Assembly (NCBI GenBank): GCA_023375675.1 | Contig: JALQBC010000005.1 | Coordinates: 682,001-746,000, forward strand | Direction: 5' to 3' | DNA: 64,000 nucleotides | Origin: Cytospora piceicola | Lineage: Eukaryota > Ascomycota > Sordariomycetes > Diaporthales > Cytosporaceae | In this document: positions 47,432-59,105 of the stretch, in pieces | Layout: each line of letters starts with the position of its first letter | Numbering within the stretch: position 1 is the stretch's first letter | Program-made: the position numbers and the translations under genes | Notes under the pieces: model-generated | Told to the model about the DNA's origin: nothing | What the model saw: the letters and a program-made list of their open reading frames with translations, nothing else | Databases searched by the model: none

Positions 47432-49013
47432 TTAAATTCCCAGAGTGAACTCAACGCCAACATCAATATCACGAGCTTGTATCTGTTAGCGGTGTTACAT
47501 TGGAGGTCGTAGGAAGTGTACTTACCCATCTTGACAACCTTGGACAGCTGCACAGCCTTCTCGGCGGCGCTTTGAAGGTCATCAATGGAGAAGATCTTCA
47601 TTCCGGAGTCGTTGATCAGGGCGTGGGCCTGCTCAACGTTGGTGCCCTGCAGACGAGCAATGATGGGGATCTTCAGGTCCAGAGCCTGGACGGTGTTGAT
47701 GAGACCGTGGGCAATGGCGTCGCATCGCACGATTCCACCGAAGATGTTGACGAAGACGGCAGAGACCTTGGGGTCGCTGGTGATCAGCTCGAAGGCCTCC
47801 TTGATGGCAGCGGGGGTAGCACCACCACCGACGTCAAGGAAGTTGGCGGGCTGGCCGTCGTTCAGCTTGATGATGTCCATGGTGGCCATGGCGAGACCAG
47901 CACCGTTGACCAGGCATCCGATATCACCGTCCAGCTTGATGAAGTTCAGGCCGGACTTGGCGGCACGGACCTCATCAGCATCCTCCTGGGTGGTGTCGCG
48001 CAGGGCGAAGATGTCCTTCTGCCTGTAGTCGGCGTTGTCGTCGAAACCGAACTTGGCGTCCATACACATGACCTTGTGGTCAGAGGTCTCGGACAGGGGG
48101 TTGATCTCGATCTGTGTGGCATCCTTCTCGAGGAAGATCTGGTACAGCTTCTGGATGGTGTCCTTGGCCTCCTCGATGCACTGCTCGCTGAATCCGAGCT
48201 TGGTAGCAATCTCGCGGGCAACCTCGTCGGTGACACCGACGTTAATGTCAATGTAGTTGGTGTTGATAGCATCGGGGTTCTCCTTGGCGACTCCCTCAAT
48301 GTCCATACCACCCTGGGACGACGAGACGATGACAGGGCCCTGGGAGGCACGGTCCATCAGGACGGCGAGGTAGAACTCGCGGCGGGCGAACTTGCGCTCA
48401 CAGATGTAGACGGAGCTGCACAGACGGCCTTCAGCGCCAGTCTGCTTGGTGACGAGGTTGTGGCCAATCATCTGCTCGGCGAACATCTTGGCCTCGGTGG
48501 GCGAGTAGATGACACGAACACCACCCTTCAGGCCGTTATCGAAAGTTCCCTTTCCTCGGCCACCAGCCAGAACCTGGGCCTTGATAACCATATCCTCGCC
48601 GCCAATCTGCTTCGCAATGGCCTCGGCCTCAGCAGCTGTCTTGGCGTTAGATCCCTTGGGAACTCCAATGCCATACTGATAAGAGGCATATAATTAGCTC
48701 GGGTTGCGGTGGAGGAGGGGCGGTACGGGTGTTCCAGGAACAAGAAGCGGGCATACCTGGTGCAGAAGGTCGGCAGATAGGTACTCGTGGATGGACAGGT
48801 TTCGTTTTTGTTGGGCGAAGCCGGGGAATCTGACGGAGGGAGTGGCCTATAAGTAGAAGATAGGTAAGGGGTCAGTATATGTGTCCGTAATCGTGAGGGT
48901 TTCAAGAGGTCGTGGCTCTATTCGTGTGGACCAGGCGAAAAGACAGGGCGCAAACTTACCTTGGGGGCGGCAAAGGCCGAGGCGGCAGCTCTGCTGCGTG
49001 CGATCCTGAACAT
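47432..49013 (-). CDS. LSC2: Succinyl-CoA ligase beta subunit, mitochondrial
   Basis: Exons in transcript order 49013-48960, 48846-48757, 48675-47526 and 47475-47432 give 445 residues. The start MFRIARSRAAASAFAAPK is a typical presequence; then FPGFAQQKRNLSIHEYLSADLLHQ|YGIGVPKG opens the ATP-grasp domain. Further conserved blocks are KAQVLAGGRGKGTFDNGLKG, INPLSE, CMDAKFGFDDNA and the C-terminal CoA-ligase part NFLDVGGGATPAAIKEAF and NIFGGIVRCDAIAHG. The last exon of only 44 nt gives ARDIDVGVEFTLGI, replacing the read-through tail. The enzyme converts succinyl-CoA to succinate with nucleotide phosphorylation in the TCA cycle, partnered by the alpha subunit. Confidence 0.96.
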
Positions 49014-50091
49014 CTTGAAGGAGTCCGTGGATGGGGTATCTAAAAGAAGGGGAGGGGAGAGGTTCACGGAAAGGAGGGATGTGGAGTGGAGGGTGTTGAC
49101 ACTTCAACTTCAAAAATCGCGATATTGCCAAGTGAGGTCGAGGAAGGTTGCTCTTACTACAGGGAGTGACGATTCAGGATTCACCAGCTAGCTGCCAGGC
49201 CGTTTTAACCCGTGGCCAATCACACTGTCTGTATAGTGGGGCTTTGTCCAAGGCATCTTCCGTTAGCCATATCAGATATCATTTATCCAATCGTCAATTA
49301 TGCTTTTCGAGCATCTTCTGATACTCGGGAGCAGGAATTTATACCCAACTGAGCTCATTTGCAAGCTGCTATCACATGTCCACACATGTCCTCTTTTGTT
49401 ATCCCGGAACGAGCCTTTGGGTTTTAGTAGATCCAGTTCGTCTACGAGACGCTCTTCTCCTTTTATGTCCGATCTCCTTGCTTTTTCTTGTCTTCTTTCC
49501 ACTTCCAAAGTAACATATATGTTGGTTATCAAGCCTTCAATCCGCTTCGGCTTTGCAGTTGAGAATGAATCAAGAATGAATTAAGTAGTTGTCAGGTGAG
49601 GGGTCTTCACACCATCATTGACGTCCAGATCGACTGCTACCTACCCATTGAGCTTTTGGCGTCGCGCTCCCACACCGGTGAAATCCTCATCTCTGTAAGC
49701 CAACCAGGAGGCGATAGTGTTTTTCTTTCTGGTGTCGTCTGTCCATTAATTTCCTTTGAAAGGACTGTTATTGGCCAAGTGGCTGACAGGCATCATCTAA
49801 CCGGTTTGACTCTTGTCTCATCAACATTTACGTGCCGTCAGTTTGTAGCTATGATGGTGGGGACATCGAGTGTCCTCGGGCAGCGAGGATTGCACTCTCA
49901 AATGCAACGGTCGAAATCGCCGGATGTGGTAGTCGATACCCTTCTCTGTGGCCACATGTCTCAAGCATGGCACTGCCCCAGGTGGCTACCTGGCTATCTA
50001 CTTAAGTAGGTATTCTTCAGTATCCTACCACCCAGCTTGATCTGACTGTCAACTTTGCCTTCCAAAATAAGGTACACACAAAATCCACAAC
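49014..50091. other. Divergent spacer LSC2/CYP52
   Basis: 1.1 kb. No supported gene; promoters of both neighbours. Confidence 0.5.
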
Positions 50092-51987
50092 ATGTTCCGA
50101 GACTTTCTTGCTCTCGGGTTGCTATACCCGAGCCTCATCGCCCTTTGTCTTGTCGTTGCCTACTATGTCATAAGGACAGCTTACGTCGATTATCGCATCC
50201 AGACTGTCGGGGGTGTTAGGTCCTCTGTTCTGGCGCTGAATCCCCTGACTGGTCTCTCAATCTTCATCAGTGCTGCGGTCAACCAGGGCCAGAATAGATT
50301 CCTGGACCACTATGAGAAGCTATATAAAACAGCTACTCCCGCCTGCCCTAATTGCGTCGAAATATCTATAACTGGCCAGTCGAGGTTTATCATGACGAAG
50401 GAACCGGAACATGTCAAAACAATCCTGACGTCGAAGTTCATGGATTTTGGCAAGGGCAAACAATTTCACGATACATGGCGCCCTTTCCTCGGCGACAGCA
50501 TCTTTACCACGGATGGTCAGCTGTGGTCCGATAGCCGTCGCCTCATTCGACCAATGTTTATCAAAGAAAGAGTACGAGATATCGAGATAATCGAACGATG
50601 GACCCAGACGTTGTTATCAAAAATCCCAACCTCTGGGGAGACGGTTGAGATGATGGACTTGTTCTACCGCATGACTCTCGATGTCACCACCGACTTCTTG
50701 CTCGGAACGAGCGTAAACAGTCTGAACGAGTGAGTTCATCTGGTGCCCAGAAGTACATGCAGCTGATGAGCCCAGTCCAAAGCACGAGTTTGTCGTTGCT
50801 TTCACAGACGTTCAGCGAGTGCAAATGATGCTCACAATTCTTGCGTAAGCTGTGTGTCCCTGAATAACAGAGAAGAGGCGGGGGGAGAGAGAAAAATATT
50901 GACAGTCGTACTGGTCCTAGACCATTTCGGTCTTTCATCCCTAAGCTACGGTATAAGCGCGGTATTCGAGTGATCGAGAGATACATGGAGCCTTTCATCA
51001 AGCAGGCTCTTGCCCTTCCGCCCTCGCGGCTCGAAAAGCTCTCCAAATCGGACAAGAACGCCACCTTCCTCCACAGCATTGCTCGTTACTCTCGGGACCC
51101 ACAGGTGCTTCGTGATCAACTCATGGCCATCCTCCTGGCCGGCCGTGATACTACAGCCGCAACGCTCTCATGGGCTATTTACGAACTGGCTCACTACCCA
51201 GCCATTTACGCCAAACTACGCAACGAAGTTCTCTCTACGGTTGGGGAGTCACGGGCACCTACCTGTAAGCGGCTTTGGAGCAAAATTACATCCAAGGTTC
51301 CCCCCTCTATTTCGTTTTCAGTGCAGAGTTGCGAGACACCTGATCTCATGAGCAACAAAGCTCTTGGGTCATCCCGCCACAGGCTATTTACACCCTCCCT
51401 TATAGGCAGTTACTGATATTTCCAAACGCGAGCAGATGAAGATCTGAAGATGATGACATATCTCACCCACACGATCAACGAGACGCTTAGATTATACCCA
51501 GCGGTGCCGTATAATCTGCGAGCGGCGCTCAAGGACACCACGCTCCCTGGCCAACCCGGGCAGCCTGACATTGCAGTGCTCAAGGACGACGTAGTGGTCT
51601 ACAGCACGCTGTCAATGCAGCGTCGTGCAAACCTGTACCCGCCGGTGAGTGAGAAGTTTGCGGACCCGGCAGTATTCAGCCCGGAGAGGTGGGAACATTG
51701 GACGCCCAAGGCATGGCATTATTTGCCATTCAATGGTGGCCCTAGAGTTTGCGTTGGGCAGAACTTCGCCATGACGGAGATGGCCTTTTGCTGTGAGTCG
51801 AATATCCAGACAGACGAATTAGCTTTTGCTTCGTGACCAGATGGCTGATGACATCTATCTAGTGGTACGACTGCTCCAGAAGTACGACCGTGTCGAGTAT
51901 CGTGGAGATTGGTACTCTCAATATCATAAAGCAGAAATCGTGGGCCGCCCAGGCGAAGGTGTCCCTGTTGCATTCCATGGGGCGTAA
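50092..51987 (+). CDS. Cytochrome P450, CYP52-like
   Basis: Exons 50092-50729, 50776-50844, 50921-51264, 51436-51792 and 51863-51987 give 510 residues. An N-terminal membrane anchor (LYPSLIALCLVVAYYVI) precedes the globular domain. The I-helix motif AGRDTTAATLSW, the K-helix ETLR and the haem loop FNGGPRVCVGQNFA with its Cys ligand are all intact. DPKHEF and APFRSFIPKLRYKRG are restored by splicing, and PT|YEDLKMMTYLTHTINETLRLYP joins across a 171-nt intron. The layout resembles CYP52 enzymes that omega-hydroxylate alkanes and fatty acids on the ER with a P450 reductase. No biosynthetic cluster partners flank it, which favours a catabolic role. Confidence 0.93.
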
Positions 51988-52710
51988 AAGGGGGTTTGGC
52001 CCGAGTCTCTTCTTCCTTGTTATGATACCTGACGATCTCCCTTCTGGCCACAGCTTGGACAGGGAATTCTGTTGAACTATGTCGGATTTAAACAAGCCCA
52101 TAGCGGCCATTGTTCCTGGCATAGATTAGTGCACATCTAGAGACTTTGAACGGGCGGGTTGGCGGCACTTGTACTCATCTGTAGGCCCTTCGTCCAATAC
52201 CATCTCCAGGCAAAGTCGTTATGACTTGATGTGTTCTTGAGAACGGGACTTAGAAGCCGGCGTACGATCCTGAAGGGGGGGGGATGCCTTTCAAACCCTA
52301 CCCCTGGGCACTTACAGAGATCAATCAGGTACCTACTCAATTAGGTAGCACGGCCCTTTTCCTTTTTGCCATGAACGAAGAGTAGTTCCGCAGGTATTAC
52401 TGTTAGTATTTGTATTTTTGCCCAGGCGCCATACCAAGTACCTAGGTATCTCTAGATATTTATAGTAAATAAGTCCCAGAAGCCTTCAATGTTCTAGTCG
52501 ACATTGTGGAGCCCAGTCGCTTTCGACTCTCATTGTACACTGCAGCGGGCCGATAAGGAGCTCTTATCGGAACCTTTTTCGACTTCACTCCAACAACGGA
52601 AATCCTCCACGACAGTCACCGGCACACAAACTGCGAACTCACCATCCTTTTCTTGAGGCTGCAGATCCCCAGTCGGGCGAATGAACAAACCGATCCCAAT
52701 ACATACCAAG
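51988..52710. other. Spacer CYP52/DUF3245-like
   Basis: Contains TACCTAGGTA at 52439-52448. No gene is seen. Confidence 0.5.
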
Positions 52711-53265
52711 ATGGCGTCAAACAAGGCCAACAACGTCCCAAAGTCCGCGGACTTCGACCAGGTGATGAACAAGCTCAACCTCACCATGTCCAAACACTCC
52801 TCCGTCCTGAACTCCCTGCGGCGCACCTCGCGGCCCACCACGGCGGCCAAGGGGGCCAGCACCGCAGCAGCCACCGGCGCCGCCAAGCCCAAATCCTCCT
52901 TCTCCTCGATGGCAAACAAGGCCCCGTCCGCCGCCGCCGCTGGCAAGAAGCCCCGGGCCCAGCACCAGCACCAGCAGAACCCCAGGGGCGGCGGCGACGA
53001 CGACGACGACGGCTTCAGGCTGCCCGAGAACGTGGGCGTGGGCTACGTGCCGGCGGCCAAGGAGGCGGCCGAGTCGGCGGGGACGAGGGACCTGAGGGGC
53101 AGGCTGCTGGGCAAGAGGGCGATGGAGCAGAAGGAGGAGGCCAAGAAGAAGAGGAGCCGGGCGGCCAGGGGCGAGAGCAGCGACGAGGAGGAGGGGAGGA
53201 GCGCGGCGGTGGGGAGGGGGAAGAAGAGGAGGGGGGCGGGGCAGGGGAAGGGGAAGGGCGACTGA
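52711..53265 (+). CDS. Small basic nuclear-type protein, DUF3245-like
   Basis: Intronless, 184 residues. It begins MASNKANNVPKSADFDQVMNK and has a conserved-looking core SLRRTSRP near 36-43. A central acidic run (DDDDDGFRLPENVGVGYVPA) precedes DLRGRLLGKRAMEQKEEAKKKR. Basic patches KKKRSRAAR and KKRRGAG fit nuclear localisation. The GRLLGKR block resembles fungal DUF3245 proteins; this assignment is tentative. An upstream in-frame ATG at 52681 would add ten residues; the downstream one has the better context (AAGATGG). Confidence 0.7.
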   Translation: MASNKANNVPKSADFDQVMNKLNLTMSKHSSVLNSLRRTSRPTTAAKGASTAAATGAAKPKSSFSSMANKAPSAAAAGKKPRAQHQHQQNPRGGGDDDDDGFRLPENVGVGYVPAAKEAAESAGTRDLRGRLLGKRAMEQKEEAKKKRSRAARGESSDEEEGRSAAVGRGKKRRGAGQGKGKGD

Positions 53266-53696
53266 GCGGGGACAAACGGAGAGGTGGTTCGACACGGTCT
53301 TGGTTGCGGGCCGACACTGGCAAATGGTCTCGGGGAGGGTTCCCTCTTGTTGGTCATGTCAGCGCTTCCGATGGACAGCCGCCTGAGAGTTGAGCCGTGA
53401 GCTATTCTATTGCCCATTTGCCAGGAAAGACGTGCGGCTTCCTACAGCAAATGTGAAGCCTATGATCGATATAAGGCACCGATCTGACAACAGACCCTGC
53501 GAATCTGGAATACGTCCAATACGCTCGATAACCGCACGCGTGGCCTATAAGCAAACAAAAGGCTGCGTACCTGCCTGGGCACAGCATGGCAGACACGCTA
53601 GATGGGCGAGAGTAACTGGCTCTCAGGATGACAGAACCAGAGGGGCAAAGCAGATGGGCAATAGAAGGCCGAGGGAAAGAAGCAAAAAAAGAATTC
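53266..53696. other. Spacer downstream of DUF3245-like gene
   Basis: No gene. The right end contains the seven-T terminator of the minus-strand tRNA (A7 at 53684-53690 on the + strand). Confidence 0.6.
53684..53690 (-). terminator. Pol III T7 terminator of tRNA-Trp
   Basis: Seven T on the transcribed (minus) sense, starting six bases after the discriminator base. Confidence 0.8.
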
Positions 53697-53835
53697 TGAG
53701 GGACAGGTGACTTGAACACCTAACCTTCGGGATATTCCTCGACTGGAATCCGACGCGCTACCCTAGTTCAGGGGTCAGTGACTGGTGTTTATGCAAATGT
53801 CGATGTCGAGGATGCTTACATTGCGCCAGCCCCCC
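53697..53835 (-). tRNA. tRNA-Trp (CCA) with two introns
   Basis: The mature parts, in order on the minus strand, are 53835-53820, 53762-53743 and 53732-53697. Acceptor GGGGGGC pairs with GTCCCTC in all seven positions (two G-U). D-arm GCGC/GCGC with loop AATGGTA; anticodon loop TTCCAG plus T; T-arm AGGTG/CACCT with loop TTCAAGT; discriminator A. This matches eukaryotic tRNA-Trp (GGCGCAATGGTAGCGCG). The anticodon stem has one A-C mismatch (31-39). Intron 53742-53733 (10 nt) is at the canonical 37/38 site and can pair GGAA with the anticodon-side TTCC. A second insertion, 53819-53763 (57 nt), interrupts the D-loop after position 16; it starts GTAAGC and ends CTAG with CACTGAC before it. Confidence 0.82.
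53763..53819 (-). other. 57-nt GT-AG insertion in the tRNA-Trp D-loop
   Basis: Donor GTAAGC, branch-like CACTGAC 11 nt before the last four bases, acceptor CTAG; length typical of this genome's mRNA introns. Removal restores TGGCGCAATGGTAGCGCG exactly. It splits the internal Pol III A box between its eighth and ninth bases or so. Confidence 0.75.
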
Positions 53836-55582
53836 GTTTCTGGGTGTGGTTCTGAGGAGGCCGGGCAGCGGTCTATCAAGCTGGCAGGGTGCTTCCGTGT
53901 GCCATATCCTGCCAGGGGCGGCGTCGGCACGATGAAGGGCAGGCGCTCTGGAGCCAGGAACATGGCAGGGTGGACCAGGAAGTATGCAGGCCGCGAGCCT
54001 GCAAGGCATGGAGTTTTGAAGCTAGAGGGACTGGGTAAAGAGATACGCTCTTGAAATCGGCTGCTCATTGATGTGTTGCTTGCACATCCTCTCTTCTTTC
54101 GATAATCGTCTTGCGATAGCATCGTATCTTGTCCTGACGGTAGCTGTTCTATCACCAGCTAGTCGTTTCCTGCAATACATTGATACCAATCTTTTATTCA
54201 TCTAATGATGCTGAAGGACATATCATTGCAACCTGTCAAAGTAACTCAACCTCTTTTGCATTCTCTGCCACTATTTGGTGAATCCTCCTCTATACACAAC
54301 ATCAATGACCAGCCACATCACTCCTACGCCAGCCTTACTCAGAAATATACTCATATTATATCCCAAATTGACCGGTGCATGTAATTCAATAACATATTGT
54401 TAGCATCTGGCGATGCGGCAGGTGGAGAGACAGAGTCAACAATCTCCAACACCTTTTGTTGTTCAAATCTGCGACTTCTGTTGCATTCCGTTGCATTCCA
54501 AATCACTTAGATCACATCACAACCACAGCATGTCAAGCTGTGTAATTATCTTTGAACCTTGTTAGGGCCGGGAATGTTGGCATACTGAGGCCCCAGTTAG
54601 TTGCTGCAGTATATGTGCTGACAGCTCGATCACGCCTTTCACGGACATGGCGAACACCCAACATCTGATCTCACACACAAGATCGTAGTCCGGACACGCG
54701 AAGCCACTCTCCTTCCAGACCTGCTCCTGAAGCTGTCCGCCTCTTGTTCCCGAGGAGTGACCTTAGGGAAAGTAAGGGAAAGCGACAGCAAAAAAAGGGG
54801 ACAAAGGGGGTTTGCTATTGCTCTTCTCCAGCAAAGAAGCCTATGGAAAACCTGTGCTCAACTCGCATATCCCACAACGATCAACTTGGCAACCGGCCCC
54901 TCAGGGTCAACTGGCATCTTCCGTAATCAAGGTTGTCTCGATACCGTTGACAACTTGCGCCCGCAATGGTTCTCAAGGGAGACATTCAGTATGTGGTCGT
55001 TGAATCTCGGTCTTTTAAGGGTGTCAGAAGGAGAACAAAACACTACGAAAAATCCCGGATCAGGACAGACTCATCCAATTCATCACGATACACGCGTAGA
55101 TCGCATATTTATACCTTTCGCAGTGAACAAAACTCAATTTACTACGAGATCTGGTCAAGTCCACCACGTATAGCACGGATTATTTATCCATCATCCATCC
55201 GCCCACCCAGTAATATTTCTCAGTAACACTATTCTCACTTAATATAATTACTCGGTAAACTCGGCCTTTTTGCTCGTTGCAGTCGCAACATGAAGTAGCA
55301 ATTCCAACAGGATCTAATACTGCCTCCTCCCCACCTTCCGTGAACAGCACCGAGGCTCGTTGTCCAACCGTAGAGCCCATGAAAAATCATTGCGCGATCG
55401 CTGAAGCCGAAGAGCAGAACACCATCTCTTGTATCCAGGTGTGTTGTTCATCGTGTTTTCCAGCTCCGAACGCGACTCTGTCTTAGTACCAAAACCCCAA
55501 TCCAGAATACGCTGCTAAAAGATACGTTGGCCGCCAATCACTGACACGAGGCTGTGACCGATGGAGCTAATATGCCTGGCGA
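53836..55582. other. Spacer tRNA-Trp/SFL1-type gene
   Basis: 1.7 kb; tRNA upstream region and 3' region of the SFL1-type gene. No supported gene. Confidence 0.45.
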
Positions 55583-57569
55583 TCATGCCAGTCGCTTCCG
55601 CTTGCGGTCATCGTCGCCCCTAGGGTCACTGTTGTCCGTGTCATCATTATTGAGGATGTGTGCCATGCTACCTCGCCGCGTTGGGGGCGCCGAGCCATCA
55701 TGGAAGATGCTCCTCCGGTTATGTGTTGCTGAGCCCCATTCCCAGCTCCTGAGTTTCTCAAAACTCTCTCCGTTCGAGAAGTTGGGTTGTGGTGGGGGCG
55801 GGCTAGGTGGCCGAGAGTGAGCCTGGTAAGATGGTGGGAAAGGATACTGTGAATACGAGTCTCGCCGGTCATCGGGGGGGCCGAGGTGACTAGGCGAAGA
55901 GGGCAGGTGACTCGAGGGTGGTCCCGAGGAGAAAGGTGGCGGCGGCTGTGCTTGCCATCCGTGGGCACGGATATCTGCCGACGTGTGTCGTCGAGCAAGG
56001 CTCCCCGGAAATGGTTCGACGGCGGCTAATGGGTGAGCTGGAGGGGGTGGCGGGGGCGCTTGGGGCCTCAGAGTAGATGGCGACGACTGCGCCGTCGGTG
56101 TAGGTACTTGGTTCACCGTGTTGCCGCCAATGGACCCATATGGCCGGCGTGTGGAGATGGAGAGATTGGATGGGATCTGTGGTCTGTAGTCGTACGGTGC
56201 ACGAGTTTGGCCGGGCACGGCAAGGCTCGACCTTCGCCCATCGTCTTGAGGCAACTGCCGAGGCGATACTGGGGCGTTCTCAATGTTGCTGAAATATGCG
56301 CGGCTGCTCGAGTATGGCGCTTCGTGAGGATCTTCTAAACCACGAATAATCTCGGCCTGACGTTGTATTTCACTGCGTAACGACAAGACTTCGGTTTGGT
56401 TAGTTAGATCGCGCGAAACAAGGCCACGGGCGGGCGAGGCTTACCATCTCTATGGCTTGGGTTATCAGGAGACACCATCCCTATGAGAATCCGTGACATT
56501 TCTTGGTTGAACATCAGAAGTCGGTTGACCGAGTCGAGTAGCGCCTGATGCTTGACTTGCATATAATGCGCACTTGATTCGGAGCGGTCGAGCCTGGCAT
56601 AGAGGTCATGCATGTTGCGCTCGAGATTGATCAGTCTTGGGTCACCTCCGTCCTGTATGGGCTGCATAGGCTCGGCAGGTGTTCCTGGCTGTGATGATGG
56701 CGGTGGCTTCTGGGTGACGAGGGAGTGTCGCGAGGCGCGCCGCTTGATTTCCCGTAGGCCGACCAAGTCGCCCCTCTTGAAGTTGTTGTTCCCGTGCTTG
56801 AACTCCCACAGTGGAGCGTCAGGGCTACCGTTGTGGAATACGTCGCTTACTGCTATTCAATTAGCTGTTGTGGCGGCCGGAAGGCCCAGAGATGACGAAC
56901 CTTTGTGAAAGCCGTACATGTTGAGCTGCCGGACAAACGACGAGATATTAGTATGCTTGAAATATTGTCTATAAGCGCAGTCATTAGCAGGAGTCCGGCC
57001 CGCAAGTTCCACTATATTCATGCACATACGCAAGCACTTTGGAGAACTCGGAGGATGGCGACATGACGAAACTCTCTTCGGAAGTCGACCATCTGATAAG
57101 ATGTTGTATGTTGGTGTCCTCGAGCATGCTGCGAACAAGTCAGAAACGAGATGTTCTCAGGCGGCGAATGGCGCAGAAGAATGGCTCACTTGTAGAGCTT
57201 ATGTATGAATGCTGTCTGGACGATCTTGGGTCCATGAACCGCAGCAGCCGCCGCCGTCGGCGCAGGCATTGACATTGCGTTGCCCTCCTGGCGAAGACTG
57301 CTGATCCTCATGGGCTCCGAGACGCCATTGAGTTCCCTCTCCCGGTCGGGGCTCTTGGTAGCAGAAGCGGGAGCGGAGGAGTTGGTGGGCGTCATTATAT
57401 CCATGGGTTCGGTATCGTTTGGTCCAGACATTTGGATGGTTGGCGTGAGGATGGGGACGGTTCGCGGAGCCATTGGGTCGTCCCTGGCAAGCCCCTCCCC
57501 GAGGGGCGTCCTATGCGGGCTATCCATCACTTGTGCCATCTGCGCAAGCGGAGGCAAGACAGTAAGCAT
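55583..57569 (-). CDS. SFL1: HSF-type transcription factor, SFL1-like
   Basis: Exons in transcript order 57569-57190, 57128-57030, 56968-56901, 56849-56445 and 56388-55583 give 585 residues. The HSF DNA-binding domain (about 114-220) is rebuilt across four exons: PKIVQTAFIHKLY, MLEDTNIQHLIRWS, FKHTNISSFVRQLNMYGFHK, and PLWEFKHGNNNFKRGDLV. A leucine/coiled-coil region follows (about 245-300, INLERNMHDLYARLDRSE). The rest is Pro/Ser-rich, ending in a basic cluster (DDDRKRKRLA). Yeast Sfl1 represses flocculation and filamentation genes; the same family in filamentous fungi affects morphology. Exon 3 ends in an unusual donor GTTCGT. The start given is the first in-frame ATG; an upstream exon (57720 and beyond) joined at 57578 in phase 1 is possible. 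Confidence 0.88.
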
Positions 57570-58894
57570 TTGTGATCCTGAAGAAGGCGGCGGGCGAGAG
57601 TTTGAGGGCGACGGGATGGGGTGGCATGGGAGGGAAGCAGAGGGGCACGGCGGAGGAGGTTCTTATTGGCCATGCGCGGGAGCTGAGAAGGAAGTATAGA
57701 GGAAACAAAGCATGACATACCGCATAGCTCCAGATATGCTGTTGGGGAGACTGGGCTGTTGGTCAAGACCAAGCTCCGTGTCGAGGTAGTAGTCTTGCTT
57801 TGTCCCGCCAGGAGGATGTTCTCCTGCCGCTGCCGCTTCCCGAAAGCCCGGAAGCTTGATCCCAGAAGCCGTTCGAAAGCAGATCGTTTTGCAGGGCGGC
57901 AAGGGTTGTACCTGGGCCGTTGGAGCTTCCCAAGTGTCAATGTCGCAACAGATGTGTCTATTTCTGTTCGTAGCCGGGGTGGGCGTGGATGAACAAGCGT
58001 GATCTGTAACGGTAGATAAATGGTGGAGCAAGCAAGCAAAGCGAATGCGATCGGTCGGTGTGGCGTCTGTCTACAAGTATGCGGTGGTATTGGAATGCGG
58101 GACGGAAGTAGCTAGGTATAGCTACGGCGGGAAGGTATGTCTACCTAGGTATTCAGTCGGGCTCAGAGCCAGGTGTCGCAAAGCAAGAAGAGATAGAGAG
58201 AGGAAAAGAGAGAGAGGGAGAGAGAGAAGAGAGGGAGTTTTCGCAGTCGAGGCGGTCCGGCCCTTCGTTGCTACCGTTGTCTCGAGGAGAGGAAGACCAT
58301 GTTGTGGTTTGAGTTCGTTCGGTCGTCGAAAAGGAGCTGGGCAATTTACAGGAGGCCCGCTCGTTATTAGGGGGGAGGGACCACAAGGTGGAAGCGTCCA
58401 CGGGTCTACTACCTACTGCAGGCTCAGTTGGGACGGAGCGGTGGGCGGGCGGTGGACAGTGGGGTATTGGCATTTTTGGGGGGGAGGGGCCACTATCTGG
58501 ACTATGGAATGCCCCGAGCGGGAGCTAGAACCTAGAAGGGGGATACTTAGTGTCACGGCTACGCGACATAGACTTTGCAGGTATCTTTTTACCCTTCCAG
58601 GGTTCATTTTCGAGAACAGACTACCTACCAATACCTACCTAGGTACCTACACTAGCCCTTTACTAGCCCTGGAGGGTACCTATCTACCTGGGTACGGATC
58701 CGTATCTTACATGTGCGGATTATGGGGTTCACAGTTACCGAGTCCACAACCGCGTTTGTCTACATGGACATAGAAGGGGGAAAATATTACAGGTCACCAT
58801 GCCATCACTTTGCCAGTTTTGCCAGTTTTGCCTGCTCTACTGTCTACAAATTCTTCTGGTACTGTAACACTTGTAGGTAGTTGACCAGGTCAGG

Positions 58895-58942
58895 CTGTCA
58901 TGCTGTCAAGCTGTCATTCTGTCAAGCTGTCATTCTGTCATG
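58895..58942. repeat. 8-bp repeat CTGTCANN, six units
   Basis: Six head-to-tail units, CTGTCA followed by TG, AG, TT, AG, TT and TG. Confidence 0.85.
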
Positions 58943-59049
58943 CTGTATGCACAGATGTACTATGTCCTAAGTAGCACGCACGTAAGGAGACGGATCCGAA
59001 GCCAACGGCAAACTGCCCTCTGAGAATAATCTCCCACTCTTCCTTTCAT

Positions 59050-59105
59050 ATTCCACTTCCATTTCCACTTCCGCTTCCACTTCTACTTCCATTTCCATTT
59101 CCGTT
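59050..59105. repeat. Hexamer repeat (CTTCCA/TTTCCA type)
   Basis: About nine imperfect pyrimidine-rich hexamers, mostly CTTCCA, TTTCCA or CTTCCG. Confidence 0.75.

Noticed and set aside
47500..48693. 397-codon open frame on the + strand
   Set aside because: Antisense of succinyl-CoA ligase beta; codon-bias artefact.
53775..54155. Minus-strand 126-codon frame, with the GT-AG segment as an ordinary mRNA intron
   Set aside because: No protein family resemblance, whereas the same DNA yields a complete tRNA-Trp fold with terminator. Not fully excluded, so transcript data would help.
58045..58773. 242-codon + strand frame
   Set aside because: Runs through GA repeats and palindromes, with no domain and no leader-like start context.
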